Assembly: GCA_015062535.1 (NCBI GenBank)
Contig: SUUK01000003.1
Coordinates: 124,001 to 188,000, forward strand
Direction of reading: 5' to 3'
Source of the DNA: Alphaproteobacteria bacterium
GTDB lineage: Bacteria; Pseudomonadota; Alphaproteobacteria; RF32; CAG-239
DNA length: 64,000 nt
Under the pieces are notes generated by a model. It saw only the letters and a list, made by a program, of their open reading frames with translations, was not told where the DNA came from and searched no databases. Every line of letters begins with the position of its first letter. Position 1 is the stretch's first letter. Position numbers and translations under genes: made by a program. Positions 10,259 through 20,390 of the stretch are shown here, piece after piece.

Positions 10259-10288
10259 AAAAAGGGTGGCCAATGCCACTCTTTTTTA
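10259..10288 (+). terminator. Rho-independent terminator after pgk
   Basis: GGGTGGC (10264-10270) pairs with GCCACTC (10275-10281) around CAAT, flanked by A- and T-runs. Confidence 0.9.
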
Positions 10289-10391
10289 TTATGTATTTTA
10301 AGTATTAACACCTAAAAAGACTAACATTGAAAAATATTTATTATGTGTTAACTTAAGATTTATAGTAACTTTATTAGGAAGAGAGGATTAT

Positions 10392-11957
10392 ATGAATAAA
10401 AAAGCTATAATTATAGGAGCTGGACCTGCTGGATTAACTGCGGCTTATGAATTACTAGAGCGTTCAGATATAAAACCTATAATTTTGGAAGAAAATGATT
10501 TCGTTGGTGGAATTAGCGCAACTCTTGACTATAAAAACAACAAAATTGACATGGGTGGACATAGATTTTTCTCAAAATCAGAGAGGGTTATGGACTGGTG
10601 GTTAAATATACTTCCTTTACAAGGCAAACCATCTAAAGACGACATACTATTAGATAGAATTGTAGAACTATCAAATAAATCTAAAGCTCCTAATCCAGAA
10701 AAAACTGATAAGGTTATGCTTAAAAGAAATAGACTATCTCGTATCTATTATTTAAAAACTTTTTTCAATTATCCTGTTAGCCTAAATATGGATACTATTA
10801 AAGGTTTAGGGCTTTGGAGAATGTTTAAGATTGGATGTTCTTATATGAAAGCTCTTGCTTTTCCTATTAAAGATGAAAAATCTTTGGAAGATTTTATGAT
10901 AAATCGCTTTGGTAGAGAATTATACCTTACTTTTTTCAAAGACTATACAGAAAAATTATGGGGTATTGATTGTAATAAAATTTCCGCTGAATGGGGAGCT
11001 CAAAGAATAAAAGGAATATCAATTTTAAAAGTTATAAAACAAATGTTTAAGAGCCTAACTGGTAAAAAAGGTGGAGCCGTTGAGACTAGTTTTATTGAGA
11101 GTTTTTTCTATCCCAAGTTTGGACCTGGTCATATGTGGCAAAGTGTCGCAGAAAAAGTTATAGAAAAAGGTGGAGAAATAAAACTAAATGAAAAAGTTAC
11201 ACGAATAATCAAGAAAGATGAAAAAGTTATAGCTATTGAAGCCATTGACAATAAAGGCAATAAAAAAGTATATGAAGGCGACATTTTCATCTCTACAATG
11301 CCTGTAAAAGATTTAATAGAATCGATGAATGACGTCCCTAGTGATGTTACAGAAATTGCAAATGGTTTAATGTATCGTGATTTTAGAGTTGTTGGTGTAC
11401 TTTTGAATAAATTAAAACTAAAAAATACAACAGCAATTAAAACTATTAACAATATCGTTCCAGACACTTGGATTTATGTACAAGAAAGAGAAGTTAAACT
11501 TGGAAGAATTCAGGTATTTAACAACTGGAGTCCTTATTTAGTTGATGATTTTGAAAATAAAGTTTGGATTGGCTTAGAGTATTTTTGCAACGAATCTGAT
11601 AAAATTTGGACAGATAGCGACGATGAGTTTATAAAATTTGCCATTGAAGAAGCACATAAAATAGGCATATTTGATAAAAATGATGTTTTGGATGCTTACA
11701 CTCACAAAGTTAAAAAAGCATATCCTGCATATTTTGGAACTTATGACAAATTCAACACAATCAAAGACTTTGTAAATGATATTGAAAACTTGTATTTAGT
11801 TGGTAGAAATGGCATGCATAGATACAACAATATGGACCATTCAACGCTGGCGGCAATGAAAACTGTCGATTTAATTTTAGGAAAAATCAAAGACAGAGAA
11901 GAAATATGGTCTGTTAATACAGAAACTGAATATCATGAAGAAAAAAAAGCGGCCTAA
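10392..11957 (+). CDS. FAD/NAD(P)-dependent oxidoreductase, protoporphyrinogen-oxidase/UDP-galactopyranose-mutase-like
   Basis: The 521-residue protein opens with the dinucleotide-binding motif [18 protein letters not shown] (residues 5-22), followed by [10 protein letters not shown] and [17 protein letters not shown] late block [18 protein letters not shown] carries the usual second FAD-contacting segment. This pattern belongs to the amine-oxidase/protoporphyrinogen-oxidase superfamily and a branch often found next to polysaccharide genes. The substrate cannot be read from the sequence. It lies 35 bp ahead of a membrane glycosyltransferase, which suggests a cell-surface sugar or lipid role. 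The ATG at 10392 has a purine-rich AGGAAGAGAGGA just before it. Confidence 0.75.
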   Translation: MNKKAIIIGAGPAGLTAAYELLERSDIKPIILEENDFVGGISATLDYKNNKIDMGGHRFFSKSERVMDWWLNILPLQGKPSKDDILLDRIVELSNKSKAPNPEKTDKVMLKRNRLSRIYYLKTFFNYPVSLNMDTIKGLGLWRMFKIGCSYMKALAFPIKDEKSLEDFMINRFGRELYLTFFKDYTEKLWGIDCNKISAEWGAQRIKGISILKVIKQMFKSLTGKKGGAVETSFIESFFYPKFGPGHMWQSVAEKVIEKGGEIKLNEKVTRIIKKDEKVIAIEAIDNKGNKKVYEGDIFISTMPVKDLIESMNDVPSDVTEIANGLMYRDFRVVGVLLNKLKLKNTTAIKTINNIVPDTWIYVQEREVKLGRIQVFNNWSPYLVDDFENKVWIGLEYFCNESDKIWTDSDDEFIKFAIEEAHKIGIFDKNDVLDAYTHKVKKAYPAYFGTYDKFNTIKDFVNDIENLYLVGRNGMHRYNNMDHSTLAAMKTVDLILGKIKDREEIWSVNTETEYHEEKKAA

Positions 11958-11970
11958 AAACCGCTTTTAC
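11945..11970 (+). terminator. Hairpin overlapping the stop of the oxidoreductase gene
   Basis: AAAAGCGG (11945-11952) pairs with CCGCTTTT (11961-11968) around eight bases containing the stop codon. The T-run is short, so read-through into the next gene is likely. Confidence 0.5.
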
Positions 11971-11991
11971 TCTTAAAGCTTAGGAATAAAT

Positions 11992-13446
11992 ATGCTAAAT
12001 TTTATAAAAAACCAATTGAAAACTTTTAATGATGAAGCAGTTATTCACGCATTAAAGTTGTCATTTTATGTGTCTTTGTTTGTTGTTGCTTATGGGGCTT
12101 TTTTTTCAGGATTTCAGGTAGTTGATGAGTTTGAACATTTGCACGCTTCTTGGCTTGTTAGCAAAGGTTTTATCCCCTATCGTGATTTTTTTGAACATCA
12201 CCACCCTCTGCTCTGGTATATATCTGCACCAATAGTTAGCATATTTTACGATAATGTTATAATATTTTATTTTATGCGAGGAGTGGCAATATTAGTATCC
12301 CTTGCAACACTTTTTTATGTATATAAAATAGCTTTATTTTTTACTGATAAAAATGGGGCGTGGCTTGCTGTTGTTTTATCACAATGCAATATATTTATGG
12401 CTTATAACTTTTATCAGTTTAGACCTGATAATTTTATGAATCTTTTCTTTATAATGGGAGTGTATTATTGGTTTTGTTATTTACAAAACAAACGTATTAA
12501 TTCATTAGTTTATAGCTTTATGGCTTTTTTAGTATCTCTTTTATTTTTGCAAAAAATAGGACTTATGCTTTTTGTTGTAGAATGCATATTGCTTGTTCTT
12601 CTTATAGCAAAAAAAATGAGTTTAAAAGCTACTATCATAGCTGCGGTTCCCACGATTTGCGGTCTTGGTCTTTTTATTGGTTATTTTGTTATAAAAGGCG
12701 TTTGGTATGAGTATTTTGCTTTAAATTTCAGATTTAACCAAGCTCTTGTTTATTATTTTGAAAGAGGAGCTTTTTGGAAACCAAATTTGCATTTTAGTAT
12801 TTATGGATTAGGAGTAATTGCTGTTTTATTTATGTATAAAAAAAGCAATATCTTTTTTAAGATTATCTCTGTTCTTTATATCGCTGAATTTTTAATGAGA
12901 GGTTTTTATTTTGCACCACATCCTAATTACTACACCTTGCTTGTTATTTTGTTTGCGCTTGTTATTTCTTTTTCTTCAAAATTTATTTTTCACAAAAAGA
13001 AAGTTTTGGGTATTTTATTGATTATTGCTATTTTCATGAACTTTGGTGCTATTCTTAATAAAGTGATTGTGACATCTGAAAAATATAATAGTTTTAATCA
13101 TTATAAACTTGCAAAATATATTCATCAAAATTCTGATAAAGATGATTTTATAATGAATGGATATGATAAAAATTTTAACATTTATAGAAAAGATGCTAGC
13201 TATTATTGGTTTGGCCTTGATATGTTAATACCTGTAATGGAACAAGAATTTGGTCTAAAAAAACTGATTGATATAAACGAAATAATCATTACTAAAAAAC
13301 CTAAATTTATTTACACACAAAACTTTGTAGATTTAAGAGCTCTAAGGACATACGGAGAAACTAAATACACACAAGTTTACATTCCAGAATTAATTCATGC
13401 TCTTTATAAACCAACACCATTTGAAAGCTTAGTCGAATTAAAATAA
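11992..13446 (+). CDS. GT-C-type membrane glycosyltransferase (PMT/ArnT-like)
   Basis: The 484-residue protein has 10-12 predicted transmembrane helices. The first periplasmic loop carries DEFEHLHASWLVSKGFIPYRDFFEHHHPLLW (given in parts: DEFEH, PYRDFFEHHHPL), the acidic and His-rich loop typical of GT-C enzymes that use polyprenyl-phosphate sugars, such as the PMT_2/ArnT group. A soluble C-terminal part follows (residues about 360-484). Donor and acceptor are unknown. With the oxidoreductase upstream, a role in lipid- or surface-linked sugar transfer is plausible. TAGGAA lies before the ATG. Confidence 0.7.
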   Translation: MLNFIKNQLKTFNDEAVIHALKLSFYVSLFVVAYGAFFSGFQVVDEFEHLHASWLVSKGFIPYRDFFEHHHPLLWYISAPIVSIFYDNVIIFYFMRGVAILVSLATLFYVYKIALFFTDKNGAWLAVVLSQCNIFMAYNFYQFRPDNFMNLFFIMGVYYWFCYLQNKRINSLVYSFMAFLVSLLFLQKIGLMLFVVECILLVLLIAKKMSLKATIIAAVPTICGLGLFIGYFVIKGVWYEYFALNFRFNQALVYYFERGAFWKPNLHFSIYGLGVIAVLFMYKKSNIFFKIISVLYIAEFLMRGFYFAPHPNYYTLLVILFALVISFSSKFIFHKKKVLGILLIIAIFMNFGAILNKVIVTSEKYNSFNHYKLAKYIHQNSDKDDFIMNGYDKNFNIYRKDASYYWFGLDMLIPVMEQEFGLKKLIDINEIIITKKPKFIYTQNFVDLRALRTYGETKYTQVYIPELIHALYKPTPFESLVELK

Positions 13447-13512
13447 TTTATTGTTTTTTTAATAATTTTACGATAAAATAATAATGTTGATAAATTATGG
13501 GATGGATTATAA

Positions 13513-14172
13513 ATGAGCACTATTTTTAAAGTTCTTTTCTTTTGTAGTTTTTTACTCTGCAACTCAGCTTTTTCTCAAAATGTTGCAATTAAGAGCAGTG
13601 ATGCTACATCTTGGGCAAACCAAAAAGGAAACGAACTAATTCAAACTTTGGGCATGAGCAATATTAAACAAAAATACTCTAAGCTTGATAGAATGATGAC
13701 AGAAGATGTTAATCTTGATTATGTTTCTAATTTTGTAATTGGGAAATATGCAAGAAAGATGGATAAAGAGCAAAAAGCAAAATATTCCCAATTATTCAAA
13801 AGATATGTTTTAAGTATATATAAGCAATTTAACTTGAAATTTAATTCTGATAATATTGGTTTTTCTGTAGATAAAGTAGTTGAACATCCTAAATTTACGA
13901 CAGTAACTTGCTCTGTTGATGCTTCCAAATTGGTAAAAGAAGTAGAATTAGAAAAAATACCCGTTGAATTTAAGCTAATTAGAGGCAAAAAAAATAAAAT
14001 TCAAGCTGTTGATGTTGCTATTTCAAATGTTAGCATGGTAATTGAATACCGCAAAAAGTTTTATCAAATGATTATGGATGAAGGTGAAGAAATAGATTGG
14101 TTTTTAGAAAAACTTGAAGATAAGACTATAGCTAATGAAGAAGCTGCTGAACGCATAGCAAACAAGCTATAA
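13513..14172 (+). CDS. mlaC: MlaC/Ttg2D-family phospholipid-binding periplasmic protein
   Basis: The 219-residue precursor has a signal peptide (about 1-21, ending AFSQ) and the MlaC architecture: a helical start, the core YARKMDKEQKAKYSQLFKRYVLSIY, and the later strands VEFKLIRGKKNKIQAVDVAISNVSMVIEYRKKF (in parts). The final helices include DWFLEKLEDK. MlaC carries phospholipid between the outer-membrane MlaA complex and the inner-membrane MlaFEDB transporter. Two MlaD genes lie 12 kb away, so the pathway is split. The MlaC assignment is good; a hopanoid-linked HpnM-like paralogue cannot be excluded. Confidence 0.8.
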   Translation: MSTIFKVLFFCSFLLCNSAFSQNVAIKSSDATSWANQKGNELIQTLGMSNIKQKYSKLDRMMTEDVNLDYVSNFVIGKYARKMDKEQKAKYSQLFKRYVLSIYKQFNLKFNSDNIGFSVDKVVEHPKFTTVTCSVDASKLVKEVELEKIPVEFKLIRGKKNKIQAVDVAISNVSMVIEYRKKFYQMIMDEGEEIDWFLEKLEDKTIANEEAAERIANKL

Positions 14173-14318
14173 TTAACATATTTATATAATTTAGTTGCAA
14201 GACTTTATTAAATAAAAGAAAAAAGATATTTTTTTCTAAAAATCGTTGTATTTTTTTTTCAATATGATAAATTACCTTCGAATGTTAAGTTAAAATTTTA
14301 AACTATGAGGATTTTAAG

Positions 14319-16796
14319 ATGGGTAGTATTGCCAGATATAACGGAAAAGAAACTTTTGAAGAATGGAAAAAAGACTGGGAATTAGAAGAAAGATATAATT
14401 TCAAAAAAGTTGAAAGCAAATGGCAAAACATTTGGGATGAAGAAAAAGCATACAAAGTAGAAATAGATAATGAAAAAGAGAAATTTTATGCTTTAGTTGA
14501 GTTCCCATATCCATCTGGCGCAGGGCTTCATGTTGGACACCCACGTTCTTATACAGCTCTTGATGTAGTTGTTCGTAAAAAAAGAATGGAAGGATATAAT
14601 GTTTTATACCCAATGGGTTTTGATGCGTTCGGACTTCCTGCTGAAAATTATGCTGTAAAAACAGGAATACATCCTGCAATTTCTACTCAAGACAATATTA
14701 AAAACTTTACACGTCAGTTAAAATCTATTGGTCTTTCTTTTGATTGGGATAGATGCATTAGTACTTGTGACCCTGAATATTATAAATGGACACAATGGAT
14801 GTTTTTGAAATTCTATGAAAAAGGTTTAGCTTATAAAGATAAAATTGCTATTAACTGGTGCCCTCAATGTAAAGTTGGTTTAGCAAACGAAGAAGTTGTT
14901 AATGGTTGTTGTGAAAGATGTGGAGCAGAAGTTGTTCGTAAAAACAAAGAACAATGGATGATTGCTATTACAAAATATGCAGATAGACTTATTGATGACT
15001 TAAACAATGTTGATTTTATTGAAAGAGTTAAATCTCAGCAAATAAACTGGATTGGCAGATCTGAAGGTGCTGAACTTGATTTTGAATTAACTGATAATGA
15101 AGGCAACTCTTTGGGCAAAAAATTAAGAGTGTTTACTACTCGTATTGATACTGCTTTTGGGGTTACATATATGGTTATGGCGCCAGAGCATGAATACATT
15201 AATGAGCTTAAAGGTAAGTTTGAAAATATTGCAGAAATTGAAAACTATGTAGTAGAAACTTCTAAAAAATCTGATTTACAAAGAACAGCAAATGACTCAA
15301 AAACTGGTGTTGAGTTAAAAGGAATTAAAGCAAAGAATCCATTTAATGGTAATCTTATTCCTGTATTTATATCTGACTATGTTTTAACTGGTTATGGAAC
15401 TGGTGCTATTATGGCTGTTCCTGCTCATGACCAAAGAGACTATGATTTTGCAAAATTATTTAATTTACCAATCATTCAAGTTTTAGATGGTGGTGACATT
15501 TCTGAAAAAGCTTTTGAAGAAGATGGTCCACACATTAACTCATCATTTTTGGACGGACTTGGCAAAGAAGATGGCATTAAAAAAGCTATTGAGTATGCAA
15601 CCCAAAAAGGTATTGGAGAGGCTAAAGTTAACTTCAAACTACGTGACTGGGTATTTTCTCGTCAACGTTATTGGGGTGAGCCTATTCCAATGGTTTATTG
15701 TGAACATTGTGGATGGCAACCTATTCCGGAGTCAGAACTTCCATTAACTCTTCCTAACATTACAGACTTTTTACCAAATGATGAAGGAGATTCACCTCTT
15801 GCTAAGGCAACAGACTGGGTAAATACTACATGTCCAAAATGCGGAAAGAAAGCTAGAAGAGAAACTGACGTTATGCCTAACTGGGCGGGTTCTTCTTGGT
15901 ATTTCTTAAGATACTGCGATCCTCACAATGATAAAGAATTCGCATCTAAAGAAGCTCTTGATTATTGGATGAATGTTGACTGGTATAATGGCGGTATGGA
16001 GCACACAACACTCCACCTATTGTATTCTCGTTTTTGGCATAAGTTTTTGTATGATTGTGGCTGCGTTCCAACACCAGAGCCATATAACAAACGTACTTCA
16101 CATGGTATGATTTTGGCTGAAAATGGTGAAAAGATGTCAAAATCTCGTGGCAACGTTGTAAATCCTGATGAAGTTATTGACACCTATGGAACAGATGCCT
16201 TTAGAATGTATGAAATGTTTATTGGCCCATTTGACCAAGTTGCTATGTGGTCTGAAGAAAGCTTAAATGGTGTATATCGCTTTATTAGTAAAGTTTTTGG
16301 ACTATTTAACAAAGTAACTCCTGTTGCTCCAAATGGAAAAGATTTACAAGTAATGCATAAAACAATTTTAGAGATAAGTGAAAGAATCGATCAAATGAAG
16401 TTTAATACTGCGGTATCTTCTTTGATGACTTTTGTTAATTACTTAACAGGACTAAAAGAAGTTCCTATGGCTTTATATGAAGTATTGTTAAAACTTATTT
16501 CTCCTTTTGCTCCTCACTTAGCTGAAGAAATGTGGGCAAGACTTGGTCATGAAACACTTATTGTAAAAGAATCTTGGCCTGTTGGCGACCCTTCTTTAGC
16601 AAAAGAGAATACTATTACTATTGCCGTTCAAATTAATGGTAAAATGCGCGGAACAATAGAAGTAGAAAGAGATTTAGACAAGGATAAAGTAATTGAGATT
16701 GCTCTATCTTTAGATAATGTTGCTAAGCAATTAGCAAATACCGAACCAAAGAAAATAATTGTTGTACCAAATAGGATTGTTAACATTGTTTTGTAG
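14319..16796 (+). CDS. leuS: Leucyl-tRNA synthetase
   Basis: LeuRS charges tRNA(Leu). The 825-residue class I enzyme has PYPSGAGLHVGH (HIGH motif at 71-74), zinc-type CPQC and CERC pairs near 185-203, a CP1 editing domain, and the KMSKS motif at about residues 604-608. The C-terminal domain ends NIVL. There are about 25 residues before the usual YNFKKVESKWQ opening; no internal ATG fits better and TGAGGA lies upstream of 14319, so I keep this start. It heads leuS-lptE-holA, a common alphaproteobacterial order, with lptE starting inside its last codons. Confidence 0.97.
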   Translation: MGSIARYNGKETFEEWKKDWELEERYNFKKVESKWQNIWDEEKAYKVEIDNEKEKFYALVEFPYPSGAGLHVGHPRSYTALDVVVRKKRMEGYNVLYPMGFDAFGLPAENYAVKTGIHPAISTQDNIKNFTRQLKSIGLSFDWDRCISTCDPEYYKWTQWMFLKFYEKGLAYKDKIAINWCPQCKVGLANEEVVNGCCERCGAEVVRKNKEQWMIAITKYADRLIDDLNNVDFIERVKSQQINWIGRSEGAELDFELTDNEGNSLGKKLRVFTTRIDTAFGVTYMVMAPEHEYINELKGKFENIAEIENYVVETSKKSDLQRTANDSKTGVELKGIKAKNPFNGNLIPVFISDYVLTGYGTGAIMAVPAHDQRDYDFAKLFNLPIIQVLDGGDISEKAFEEDGPHINSSFLDGLGKEDGIKKAIEYATQKGIGEAKVNFKLRDWVFSRQRYWGEPIPMVYCEHCGWQPIPESELPLTLPNITDFLPNDEGDSPLAKATDWVNTTCPKCGKKARRETDVMPNWAGSSWYFLRYCDPHNDKEFASKEALDYWMNVDWYNGGMEHTTLHLLYSRFWHKFLYDCGCVPTPEPYNKRTSHGMILAENGEKMSKSRGNVVNPDEVIDTYGTDAFRMYEMFIGPFDQVAMWSEESLNGVYRFISKVFGLFNKVTPVAPNGKDLQVMHKTILEISERIDQMKFNTAVSSLMTFVNYLTGLKEVPMALYEVLLKLISPFAPHLAEEMWARLGHETLIVKESWPVGDPSLAKENTITIAVQINGKMRGTIEVERDLDKDKVIEIALSLDNVAKQLANTEPKKIIVVPNRIVNIVL

Positions 16797-17349
16797 TAAA
16801 AAAAATATAGCACTATTGTTGTGTGGAGTACTTTTATCCGGTTGTGGATTTGAGCCTCTTTATGTTGAGAAAAAATCTAATAGCGAATGGTATTATGATA
16901 ATGAATTTGATACCGGTATTAGAGATGAAATGGCAAGTGTTAAAGTTGAGCTTATTCAAGATAGAATCGGTCAACTAATTAGAAATGATTTGCTTGATAA
17001 ATTAACACCAAAGGGACAGCCAAAATCATATAAGTATGTTTTGAGCGTTACAAAGATTGATAAAAAAGAAATAGATCAAGCTCTTCGTAACGACATTACC
17101 GCAACTCGTAAAAAAGTTATTTACACTGTATATTATGTTTTGAAAGATACAGAACACAAAACATTAATTAATGGAAATAGTGTTGCATATTTGGGTTATG
17201 ATATTTTAAGAGACCCATATTCTACAACATTTGCTCAGAAGAAAAATGAAAAGAATGCAGCAAAAATCATTGCAAATGATATATCTTTAAGACTTGGCGC
17301 ATACTTCCATTCTCTTCAAACAAAACGAGGAAATCCGGATGAATATTAA
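16786..17349 (+). CDS. lptE: LPS-assembly lipoprotein LptE
   Basis: LptE plugs the LptD barrel and helps place LPS in the outer leaflet. The protein has a short N-terminal hydrophobic signal and the lipobox LLSGC, then the family hallmark GFEPLY directly after the modified cysteine. The frame is open from 16759, but AGGA at 16773-16776 is correctly placed for a TTG at 16786, giving 187 residues and a compact 19-residue signal peptide; the start is therefore tentative. It overlaps the end of leuS by 11 nt and the start of holA by 11 nt, which implies translational coupling. The Lgt enzyme at the window's start would process it. Confidence 0.85.
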   Translation: MFCSKKNIALLLCGVLLSGCGFEPLYVEKKSNSEWYYDNEFDTGIRDEMASVKVELIQDRIGQLIRNDLLDKLTPKGQPKSYKYVLSVTKIDKKEIDQALRNDITATRKKVIYTVYYVLKDTEHKTLINGNSVAYLGYDILRDPYSTTFAQKKNEKNAAKIIANDISLRLGAYFHSLQTKRGNPDEY

Positions 17350-18364
17350 GCCGGAGCAAGTTGATGGAATCTTAAAATCTTTACCTCAAAAGATTAGAGG
17401 GGTTGTCATATATGGCAGTAATGAAGGTATGGTTTCCACTCTTTCTCAACAATTTACAAAAGCAATATCTCCAGATATTTATGATGCTTTTCATGTAAGT
17501 TATTTGGAGATGAGTGATATTACATCTGATGTTGGGTGCTTATATGCAGAGTTTAATGCCCAATCTTTGATGGGTGGAAGAAGAGTTGTTGTAATTAAAG
17601 AAGCAACTTCTAATCTCACAAAGCCTTTACGTGAATTATTAGATAACTCAACTTCTGACACTTTGCTTGTGATAACCTCTTCGGGATTAAAAACCAAAGA
17701 CTCTCTTGCTATTATGGCAAAAGATGAAGATTTCTTGTATGGAATCGGGTGTTATGATGATAGAGATGAAGATATCTCTCAATTTGCTAATAAATTTGTT
17801 TCACAACATGGTTTTAATATTGATAATAGTGCTTTTCAAGTTTTATGTTCAAGACTTTCTAATGATAGAAAAATAAGCCAAAATGAACTTGATAAATTGA
17901 TTATCTATATGGGGAATAAAAAAGAAATAACTATTGATGATATTGTAACGGTTATTAGTGATACATCAGCTTCTTCTCAAGAAGATTTATGCTATTTTAT
18001 AGCCCAAGGAATGGTTGATAAAGCTATCGCCTCTTATAATCGTTTAATTTTTGAGGGAGAGAATCCTGTAACAATTGTAAGAACCATTAGCTATCATTTT
18101 ATGAAGTTGCTTGACTGTGTTATAAAAATGGAAAAAGGCGAATCTGCTGATAGAGTTGTTTTTAGCTTAAAACCTCCTTTAATGTTTTTCAGAAAAAATG
18201 CTTTTATATCTCAATTAAAAATGTGGAATAGAAATCGCATATTAACAGCATTAAACCTTTTATATCAAACTGAAAGAGAATGTAAAACAACCGATTTACC
18301 ATCGGAACAAGTTGCAAGTTTTGCAATAATTAGAATTGCCAATGGTGTTAAAAGATTTAGATAA
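17339..18364 (+). CDS. holA: DNA polymerase III delta subunit
   Basis: HolA is the clamp-loader subunit that opens the beta clamp. The 341-residue protein has an AAA-like N-terminal part (VVIYGSNEGMVSTLSQQF), the segment DSLAIMAKDEDFLYGIGCYDDRDED, and the C-terminal helical collar domain. The frame extends upstream to 17294, but CGAGGA lies 9 nt before the ATG at 17339 and the family begins near MNIKPEQVDGI. It overlaps lptE by 11 nt. A HolC gene occurs at 49.2 kb. Confidence 0.93.
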   Translation: MNIKPEQVDGILKSLPQKIRGVVIYGSNEGMVSTLSQQFTKAISPDIYDAFHVSYLEMSDITSDVGCLYAEFNAQSLMGGRRVVVIKEATSNLTKPLRELLDNSTSDTLLVITSSGLKTKDSLAIMAKDEDFLYGIGCYDDRDEDISQFANKFVSQHGFNIDNSAFQVLCSRLSNDRKISQNELDKLIIYMGNKKEITIDDIVTVISDTSASSQEDLCYFIAQGMVDKAIASYNRLIFEGENPVTIVRTISYHFMKLLDCVIKMEKGESADRVVFSLKPPLMFFRKNAFISQLKMWNRNRILTALNLLYQTERECKTTDLPSEQVASFAIIRIANGVKRFR

Positions 18365-18443
18365 TAATTTTAATAAAAATAAAATTGCTTTAACTATTGG
18401 GCATCGTTAACTTACAATTATTTTTGTGTTTGGAGGTTTTGTA

Positions 18444-19079
18444 ATGAAAAATAATGACTTAGGAAGATCCATGATTGAGATGCTTGGTGTTTTGGCTATT
18501 GTTGGGGTTTTATCTGTAGGAGGAATAGCCGGCTACTCTAAAGCTATGGTAAAATTTAAAACAAATAAACTTTTAGACCAAATAACACAAACCATAACAA
18601 ATATACAAACTATGTTTGCACAATCAAGAGATTATCGTGGATTATCTAATGATACTGCTATTGGTGCTCAATTAGTACCTGCGGAAATGATTATAAATAA
18701 TAGTATAATAAATGTTTTTGGTGGCGAAGTATATATTGCTGCTTCTAAAACAGATTCACGTGAAAATGGTGCTTTTATTGTTGCTTTTTACGACATTCCA
18801 AAATCTGCATGCATAGATATTGGTTCAAACAATATTCCTGTTGATGATGGAGGGTTAATTGCATTTTCTTTTGGTTTAGGTAATGATGATGAAGGAAGTG
18901 ATTTTTCATTACACGATTTTACAGAAAGTAGTGAACCTGTGTATACAAATTCTGCCACAGGAGAACAAATGTGTGATTGTGATATACCTGGCCACCCTAC
19001 GTGTCCTTATCCTCCAGCGCCTAGTAGTATTGCTGGTATTTTTGGTAGCACTTGTACTCTTGCGTGGAAATTCTTTTAA
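18444..19079 (+). CDS. Type IV prepilin-like protein with Arg at +1
   Basis: The 211-residue protein has a short basic leader MKNNDLG followed by RSMIEMLGVLAIVGVLSVGGIAGY, the hydrophobic helix of a type IV pilin or pseudopilin. Cleavage after Gly7 would leave Arg at +1 instead of the usual Phe; Glu at +5 is present. The globular part is Cys-poor except for a C-terminal EQMCDCDIPGHPTCPYPP region. GGAGG at 18432-18436 supports the ATG at 18444 instead of 18426. No pilus assembly gene is in the window, so it is an orphan. Its function may be pilus- or secretion-related; this is not shown. Confidence 0.75.
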   Translation: MKNNDLGRSMIEMLGVLAIVGVLSVGGIAGYSKAMVKFKTNKLLDQITQTITNIQTMFAQSRDYRGLSNDTAIGAQLVPAEMIINNSIINVFGGEVYIAASKTDSRENGAFIVAFYDIPKSACIDIGSNNIPVDDGGLIAFSFGLGNDDEGSDFSLHDFTESSEPVYTNSATGEQMCDCDIPGHPTCPYPPAPSSIAGIFGSTCTLAWKFF

Positions 19080-19095
19080 ACTTTGGTTTATAAAA

Positions 19096-19124
19096 AAAAT
19101 CCCCTCATTAAAGAGGGGATTTTT
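19096..19124. terminator. Bidirectional terminator between the prepilin gene and clpX
   Basis: CCCCTC (19101-19106) and GAGGGG (19113-19118) form a stem flanked by an A-run and a T-run on either side, so it can serve both converging genes. Confidence 0.9.
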
Positions 19125-19127
19125 CTG

Positions 19128-20381
19128 TTATGCGCTTTTTTTATGACGTTTACGAATAAATGTTGGTGCTTTACCACCGTTTATCACCTTTTCATCAACA
19201 ACTATTTCTACAACATCTTTTTTATCTGGAATATCATACATCAAGTCTAGTAGATTTTCTTCCATTATAGCACGAAGACCACGAGCACCAGTTTTGCGTT
19301 CTATTGCCTTTTTAGCTATTGCAACTAAAGCATCATTGGTGATTGTTAATTTAACATCTTCCATACCAAACAATGTTTCGTATTGTTTAATTAATGCATT
19401 TTTAGGCTCTGTTAAAACTTTTACTAAAGCTTCTTCGCTTAGGTCTTCTAGTGCTGTGATTACAGGTAATCTACCAACAAACTCAGGAATTAAACCATAT
19501 TTAAGTAAATCTTCTGGTTGAACTTTTTTGTATATTTCACCCAATGTTTTTTCTTCACCATCTTTTATTTGAGCACCGAATCCGATAGATGTTTCTACAC
19601 CTCTACGGCCAATAATCTTTTCAATACCTGCAAAAGCACCACCGCAAATAAATAAAATATTTGTTGTATCTACGTGCAAAAACTCTTGTTGTGGATGTTT
19701 ACGACCACCTTGAGGAGGAATATTTGCAACTGTACCTTCAATAATTTTCAATAAAGCTTGTTGCACACCTTCACCTGATACATCTCGAGTAATTGATGGA
19801 CCATCAGTTTTACGAGTAATTTTATCTATTTCATCGATATAAACTATACCACGCTCTGCTTTTTCTATATCATAATTTGCAGCTTGAACAAGTTTTAAGA
19901 CAATATTTTCTACGTCTTCACCAACATATCCTGCCTCTGTTAATGTTGTAGCGTCAGCAATTGCAAAAGGAACATCTAAAACTTTAGCTAATGTTTGGGC
20001 TAGTAAAGTTTTACCAGAACCTGTTGAACCGATTAAAATCACGTTTGATTTTGAAATTTCTACTTCTGGATTTTTTAATTTATTATTTAGACGTTTATAG
20101 TGGTTATATACTGCAACAGATAAAACACGTTTTGCATGTTCTTGACCTATTACGTATTGATCCAAAAATTCTTTAATTTTTGATGGAGTAGGAAGATGTT
20201 CTTGAATATTTTTTTCTTCTGCTTTTTTCTCTTCTTTTATTTCTTGCGAAACAATGTTTATACATACATCTATACACTCATCACATATGTACACCCCACG
20301 TCCTGCAATTAGCTTTTTTACTTCGTTTTGACTCTTTCCACAAAAAGAACAATGCAAAACTTTATCTTCTGTATCACTCAT
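19128..20381 (-). CDS. clpX: ATP-dependent Clp protease ATP-binding subunit ClpX
   Basis: ClpX unfolds tagged proteins and feeds them to ClpP. The 417-residue protein has the N-terminal zinc-binding domain (CSFC and CDEC), Walker A GSTGSGKT, Walker [10 protein letters not shown], the sensor/Arg region around [10 protein letters not shown], and the IGF-type contact loop IGFGAQ for ClpP. It lies 9 bp downstream of clpP on the same strand. Confidence 0.98.
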   Translation of the reverse strand: MSDTEDKVLHCSFCGKSQNEVKKLIAGRGVYICDECIDVCINIVSQEIKEEKKAEEKNIQEHLPTPSKIKEFLDQYVIGQEHAKRVLSVAVYNHYKRLNNKLKNPEVEISKSNVILIGSTGSGKTLLAQTLAKVLDVPFAIADATTLTEAGYVGEDVENIVLKLVQAANYDIEKAERGIVYIDEIDKITRKTDGPSITRDVSGEGVQQALLKIIEGTVANIPPQGGRKHPQQEFLHVDTTNILFICGGAFAGIEKIIGRRGVETSIGFGAQIKDGEEKTLGEIYKKVQPEDLLKYGLIPEFVGRLPVITALEDLSEEALVKVLTEPKNALIKQYETLFGMEDVKLTITNDALVAIAKKAIERKTGARGLRAIMEENLLDLMYDIPDKKDVVEIVVDEKVINGGKAPTFIRKRHKKSA

Positions 20382-20390
20382 ATCTTCTTC

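Noticed and set aside
14401..14679. Reverse-strand ORF within leuS, and similar ones in queA, rsh, clpX and gltX
   Set aside because: Unsupported shadows of strongly conserved genes in other frames.
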